Part shown: in pieces, positions 60,481-64,000 of the stretch
How positions within the stretch are numbered: position 1 is the stretch's first letter
Layout: every line of letters begins with the position of its first letter
Source of the DNA: Curtobacterium sp. VKM Ac-1393
GTDB taxonomy: Bacteria; Actinomycetota; Actinomycetes; Actinomycetales; Microbacteriaceae
Direction: 5' to 3'
DNA length: 64,000 bases
Assembly (NCBI RefSeq): GCF_015350995.1
Contig: NZ_JADKRW010000001.1
Location: forward strand, 124,001 to 188,000
Translations under genes and position numbers: made by a program
Notes under the pieces: generated by a model
The model's database searches: none
Told to the model about the DNA's origin: nothing
The model's input: the letters and a program-made list of their open reading frames with translations, nothing else

Positions 60481-60896
60481 GGCCCGAACGGCATGATCCG
60501 CACGAACCCGTTCCGGGTCAGGAGCGCGGCGGCGTGCGGCTGCAGCGCCCCGATCTCGGCGACGACGGCCGGTGCCTGCAGCTCCTCGGCCTGGGCGAGC
60601 AGCTCGAGCAGCAGCAGGTCGCCGACACCCTGCCCGCGCGAGTCCGGCCGCACGAACAACCGCCGGACCTCGAAGACCCCGTCCCCGGCGGCGCTGAGCG
60701 ACGCGGTGCCGAGCGCCAACCCGGTGCGGTCGCGTGCGATCACGTGCGCGGCGGCGGTCGCGCCGGTCAGGGGACGCCCGCGGTCGGCTGGTCGACCGTA
60801 GGTCCGATCGACCTCGATCCGCGCGGCGGCGCGCAGCCGAACAGAGTCGTCGGCGTCGAAGGGCTCGGCGACGACGGAGAACGGCGGGCGCTGCAT
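60435..60896 (-). CDS. GNAT-family N-acetyltransferase
   Basis: 153 residues. RRLFVRPDSRGQGVGDLLL is the acetyl-CoA pyrophosphate loop (R.x.x.G.x.A/G); C-terminal NGFVRIMPFGPY fits the final strands. Substrate unknown. Its 3' end overlaps the convergent BLUF-TetR gene by 46 bp, so the mRNAs are complementary there. Reads from 60896 with no clear ribosome site. Confidence 0.85.
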   Translation of the reverse strand: MQRPPFSVVAEPFDADDSVRLRAAARIEVDRTYGRPADRGRPLTGATAAAHVIARDRTGLALGTASLSAAGDGVFEVRRLFVRPDSRGQGVGDLLLLELLAQAEELQAPAVVAEIGALQPHAAALLTRNGFVRIMPFGPYREDSESVCFSRAL

Positions 60897-60959
60897 CGTG
60901 GAGGGTCTTCCTCACCGGCGCCGCGTCGTCGCGGTGCCACGTGGGCGATCGGTGTGCGT

Positions 60960-61032
60960 GCCGCCGCTCGAACCCGAATCGAGCGGCGGCACGGTGTGCG
61001 CTCTGCCGCTCGAACCCGAATCGAGCGGCGGC
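60960..61032. repeat. Two identical 28-bp palindromic repeats
   Basis: Copies at 60963-60990 and 61005-61032 are identical. Each folds as GCCGCTCGA-ACCCGAA-TCGAGCGGC; copy 1 extends to 12 bp arms (60960-60990). They lie between the GNAT start and the end of the TetR gene and resemble REP-type palindromes or tandem hairpins; they may terminate the TetR transcript. Confidence 0.85.
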
Positions 61033-61096
61033 GCGTGCAGACGACTGGCGTCTGCCCTCGGACGCCCTAGCGTCCGTGGCCTGTGGTGGGTCTGGG

Positions 61097-61720
61097 TCAG
61101 CTCGCCAGGTCGAGGTCCCAGACGGGCGCGATGTAGGTGCGGGACCATCCTTCACGCATGCGTGTCACGGCACGGTCGAAGGACTCGAGCAGGTCCATGT
61201 CCGGTCGCACCATGGACTGCAGCTGCAGTCCCTCGTACGTCGCGAGCAGCTGTTCGGACCCGCGGGCGGGTTCCATCGTCCGCGGCTCCCGGCCGAGCAG
61301 GATGTCCCGCTCGAGGGCGTGCTGCACGAAGGCGTGGAAGCGGCGCCAGCGCGCGTGGAGCATCGGCGCGAGCGGGTGCTCGGGCGACGCTGCGATGTTC
61401 AGCGTGGCCGTCAGGAAGCGCATGAGCGAGGGGTCGGCGATGTTGGCGGTGACGATCGCGCGTAGGAACCGCACGGTTCCGTACTGCTCGGCCAGGGGCA
61501 TGAGCGGCGCGGTGCGCTGTTCGTTCCAGTGGTCGATGGTCGCCAGCAGCAGCCCGTCCCAGCTCGGGAAGGTCTGTTCCACGACCGTGACCGACTCCCC
61601 CGCCTCGGCGGCGACGACGGCCGGGGTCACCTCGTGCAGCGGGCGTGCCCGCAGCGCGCGGATCATGCCCTCGACGACCGTCGAACGGAGCAGCGCCGCG
61701 TCAGGCGTCTCGATGTGCAT
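61097..61720 (-). CDS. TetR-family regulator, paralog of the BLUF-TetR repressor half
   Basis: 207 residues with no BLUF domain. HTH in the first ~50 residues (LHEVTPAVVAAEAGESVTVVEQTFP). The ligand domain aligns with the fusion protein: TFPSWDGLLLATIDHW versus HFPTRESLLTATVDRW, EQLLATYEGLQLQS versus EQLLALYDGLRIQS, and SFDRAVTRMREGW versus SFDRAVSRQRRGW. ATG 61718-61720 has GGAG 9 bases upstream; an in-frame ATG at 61778-61780 would add 20 residues. The two proteins could heterodimerise or compete for the same sites (inference). Confidence 0.88.
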   Translation of the reverse strand: MHIETPDAALLRSTVVEGMIRALRARPLHEVTPAVVAAEAGESVTVVEQTFPSWDGLLLATIDHWNEQRTAPLMPLAEQYGTVRFLRAIVTANIADPSLMRFLTATLNIAASPEHPLAPMLHARWRRFHAFVQHALERDILLGREPRTMEPARGSEQLLATYEGLQLQSMVRPDMDLLESFDRAVTRMREGWSRTYIAPVWDLDLAS

Positions 61721-61845
61721 GCATGTACTCCACCAGGTGTGCAGGCAGTCCAGAAGCCCCCAGAACGGGACCGTTCGCATACCGGACGACCACCAATCCG
61801 GTCACGAATCGGTTCCGGCATGCGCCGGCGAGGGATACTCATCCC

Positions 61846-62316
61846 ATGCGTTGGGGACGGATCGGACCGGTGGCGGTGGCGGTGGTGGCCGTGATGGCGA
61901 GCGGCCTGCTGGCGGGGTGCGGCGCCGACGGACCGGTCCAGGGCATCGGACCGGGCACGTCGGTCAGCTCGTGCGTCGACTACGTCACCATGACGGCCGC
62001 CGAACGCCGCGAGGCCGCCGACCTGGTCGTCGACGCCCGGGTCACGAGCACCGACCGCACGGTCGAGCTCGGCGGTGTCTACGCCGTCCACGAGGCCGAG
62101 GTCACGAAGGTCTCCAAGGGCGACGACCCCGGCGCCACCATCGACGTCGTCAGCACGTCGGACATGTGCACGACGAGCGGTGAACCCGTCGAGTACCTCG
62201 AGGGTGACGTCCTCGATGCCGAGGGCACGTTCCGCCTCTACCTGACCCAGGCCGACCACGACAGCGCCTGGCGACTCGTCGTCCCCGGCGCCGCCGAACC
62301 GCTCACCACCGGCTGA
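61846..62316 (+). CDS. Small lipoprotein of unknown function
   Basis: 156 residues. Signal peptide with lipobox GLLAGC (lipid Cys ~25), then a compact domain with two further Cys (VSSCVDY and SDMCTTS) likely disulfide-bonded. RREAADLVVDARVTSTDR and VEYLEGDVLDAEGTFRLYLTQ suggest a beta-rich fold. GATACT ends 6 bases before ATG 61846. No family recognised. Confidence 0.82.
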   Translation: MRWGRIGPVAVAVVAVMASGLLAGCGADGPVQGIGPGTSVSSCVDYVTMTAAERREAADLVVDARVTSTDRTVELGGVYAVHEAEVTKVSKGDDPGATIDVVSTSDMCTTSGEPVEYLEGDVLDAEGTFRLYLTQADHDSAWRLVVPGAAEPLTTG

Positions 62317-62345
62317 CACGCCAGCGTCGAGCCACGATGCAGCCC

Positions 62346-63014
62346 CTACGGCTCGGGGACCGCCACGATCCGGTTCTGGTACGCCCACACCACGGCCTGC
62401 AGCCGCGACCTGACCCCGAGCTTCGGCAGCATCCGCGACAGGTGCGACTTCACGGTCGAGACCTCGAGCACGAGCGCGACCGCGATCTCCTCGTTCGACA
62501 TCCCCTGCGCGAGCAGCAGCAGGACCTCGCGTTCACGGGCGGTCAGCACCCCGTCGGCCCGGTCCCCCGACACCGGCTGCAGGCTCCGGCGCGACACGAA
62601 CTCGCGCAACACCCGCCGGGTCAGGGCCTGGTCGAGCGTCCCGTTCCCGGCGGCGACCTGGCGCACGGCGTCGACGATGACGTCCGGCTCGGCGTCCTTG
62701 AGCAGGAACCCCGACGCCCCGGCCTCGAGCGCCCCGAACACGTAGTCGTCCAGGTCGAAGGTCGTCAGCATCAGCACCGGGATCGGCGGGTCGGCGTCGG
62801 GAGCGCAGAACACCCGGGCGAGCTCGATCCCGTTCATGACGGGCATCCGGATGTCCAGACACGCCACGTCGGGCCGCAACGTGCGTGCCAACGCGAGCGC
62901 CTCGCCGCCGTCGGCGGCCACGCCGACGACCTCGATGTCGGCCTCCGCGCCGAGCAGCGCAGACACCCCGGCGCGGACCAGCGGCTGATCGTCCGCGACC
63001 AGCACGCGGATCAC
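62346..63014 (-). CDS. NarL/LuxR-type response regulator
   Basis: 222 residues. Receiver: VLVADDQPLVRAGV with the acidic pocket, phospho-accepting Asp in VACLDIRMPVMNGIE (~54), Thr in LMLTTFD, Lys in FLLKDAEPD. C-terminal LuxR HTH: LTAREREVLLLLAQGMSNEEIAVAL then VSTVKSHLSRMLPKLGVRSR. GTG 63012-63014 overlaps the kinase stop (GTGA). Partner of the upstream kinase. Confidence 0.95.
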   Translation of the reverse strand: MIRVLVADDQPLVRAGVSALLGAEADIEVVGVAADGGEALALARTLRPDVACLDIRMPVMNGIELARVFCAPDADPPIPVLMLTTFDLDDYVFGALEAGASGFLLKDAEPDVIVDAVRQVAAGNGTLDQALTRRVLREFVSRRSLQPVSGDRADGVLTAREREVLLLLAQGMSNEEIAVALVLEVSTVKSHLSRMLPKLGVRSRLQAVVWAYQNRIVAVPEP

Positions 63015-64000
63015 GCGACCACCCCGCCGCCGCCGGCGGCCTGCGTGACTGCGGCAGGTGCCTCCCGTCCGAGCGTCAGCTCCACCAGCCATCCGCCGGT
63101 GGCGCTGGGACCGGTCTGGAGGCTCGCCCCCACCAGGTCCGCCCGCTCGCGCATCCCCCGCAGGCCGTTGCCACCCGACGGTGAGGTCGGCGCTGCCGGA
63201 GCGGCGGCCCGTGCGTTCTCCACCCGGATCACCACCCGGGTCGCGTCGCGGTCGTCGACGGTGACCGTGCACGGGGCGGACGGGGCGTGCAGGACGGCGT
63301 TCGCCAGCGCCTCTTGCACCGTGCGGTAGGCGGCGAGCTGCGCGAGCGGACCGACGCCGTCGGCCAGCGCCTGCGCCCCGAGCGGGCGGTCGCCGGTGAG
63401 CACGTCCAGCCGCACGTCGCTGCGGAACCGGGCCCGCTCGACCAGGTCGACGATGCCGGCCACCGTCTCGACCGAACGTTCGGCCGGGGCGTCGTCGCGC
63501 AGGAGCCCGACCAGGCGACGCAGGTCGTCGAGGACGGCGGTGCTCTGCTCCCGTACCTGGCGCGCACCCTCGTGCGCACGCTCCGGGTCGCTGTCGATCT
63601 GCCGGTCGATCACGGCGGCCATCAACGCGATGCCGGACAGGTGGTGCGCGGCGATGTCGTGCAGTTCGCGGGCCATCGCGGCGCGTTCGCGGGAGACGGC
63701 GGCGTCGACCAGGGCGTCCTGCTCGCGGCCGACGGCGCTCGCCTCGGCGGTGCGGGCGACGCGGACCTCGCGACGGGAGCGCACCAGCAGGGTGACCAGG
63801 AGCGGGAGCCCGACGGCGCCGACGGCCTGCAGGGCGCCCTGGCCGAGCGAGCCGGTCAGCCCCGTCGCGAAGTCGCCACGGAACGCTCCGGCGGCGACCG
63901 CGGACAGGACCACGCTGCCGGCTGCCACCAGCGCGCCGGCGACCAGCAGCGCGGGCCACAGACGTGCGAGTGGGACGCGCAGGGCGGCGAGGACGACGGC
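63011..64000 (-). CDS. NarL-group sensor histidine kinase, 5' end beyond window
   Basis: The frame stays open to the window edge (330 visible codons), so the N-terminus is missing. Membrane segments at the start, then a HisKA_3 dimerisation domain with the phospho-acceptor in MARELHDIAAHHLSG, and a HATPase region with ALANAVLHA and GNGLRGMRERADLVG (G box). Residues between carry the usual linker. Controls the co-transcribed response regulator; signal unknown. Confidence 0.93.
   Translation of the reverse strand, partial: AVVLAALRVPLARLWPALLVAGALVAAGSVVLSAVAAGAFRGDFATGLTGSLGQGALQAVGAVGLPLLVTLLVRSRREVRVARTAEASAVGREQDALVDAAVSRERAAMARELHDIAAHHLSGIALMAAVIDRQIDSDPERAHEGARQVREQSTAVLDDLRRLVGLLRDDAPAERSVETVAGIVDLVERARFRSDVRLDVLTGDRPLGAQALADGVGPLAQLAAYRTVQEALANAVLHAPSAPCTVTVDDRDATRVVIRVENARAAAPAAPTSPSGGNGLRGMRERADLVGASLQTGPSATGGWLVELTLGREAPAAVTQAAGGGGVVA

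Noticed and set aside
62337-63329. Plus-strand frame opposite the two-component system
   Set aside because: Arg/Gly/Val-rich shadow of the response regulator and kinase genes, which carry all catalytic motifs.

Overview
High-GC actinobacterial chromosome segment. Gene content (purSQL order, sortase-E type LAxTG surface proteins, an IdeR-type iron box, DUF4012 in a polysaccharide locus, many GTG/TTG starts, leaderless promoters) fits Microbacteriaceae, possibly Curtobacterium; the genus is inference from memory of the families, not a search result. About 54 protein genes, dense on both strands. No rRNA, tRNA, CRISPR, phage or IS element was seen.

Layout: 1-8.6 kb: AraC regulator, signal peptidase I, VOC dioxygenase-like protein behind a perfect 32-bp palindrome, a NodA-like acyltransferase, Fur-type regulator plus catalase, an acyltransferase-3 protein and a CtaG-like protein. 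8.8-15.6 kb: PadR/MFS efflux pair, purS-purQ-purL, a D-2-hydroxyacid dehydrogenase. 15.6-24 kb: a repeat-rich gap, then housekeeping genes (lactonase/chorismate mutase, iron-siderophore binding protein with iron box, aroE, SDR, YchJ, Ohr, two membrane paralogs, HMCES/YedK). 24-30.5 kb: a sugar locus: ABC importer without its ATPase, PfkB kinase, DeoR regulator, GH4 glycosidase. 30.6-38.5 kb: surface genes: a 1,856-residue repeat protein with a LAFTG anchor, two tandem 109-residue paralogs of unknown function, a VanZ-like protein and a small LAFTG protein. 38.6-51.3 kb: exopolysaccharide locus (DUF4012, three glycosyltransferases, Wzx, Wzy, UDP-GlcNAc 2-epimerase, WbaP-type priming transferase, an Asp-box membrane protein, Wzz/BY-kinase). 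51.4-59.3 kb: CPBP protease, PP2C phosphatase, GlgX, and a second polysaccharide operon (polytopic protein plus processive GT2). 59.4-64 kb: a BLUF-TetR photoreceptor-repressor fusion, a GNAT overlapping its 3' end, a stand-alone TetR paralog of the fusion's repressor half, a lipoprotein, and a NarL-type two-component system running off the window.

The strongest candidate for something undescribed is the 59.4-61.7 kb light-sensing cluster: a BLUF domain with the flavin-proximal Tyr and Asn, but Gly where the photocycle Gln belongs, fused to a TetR repressor whose paralog lies 0.6 kb away. Others are the NodA-like gene, the tandem 109-residue proteins, the CGGGGTAC motif cluster at surface-gene promoters, and two genes that appear to start at ACG and ATT.
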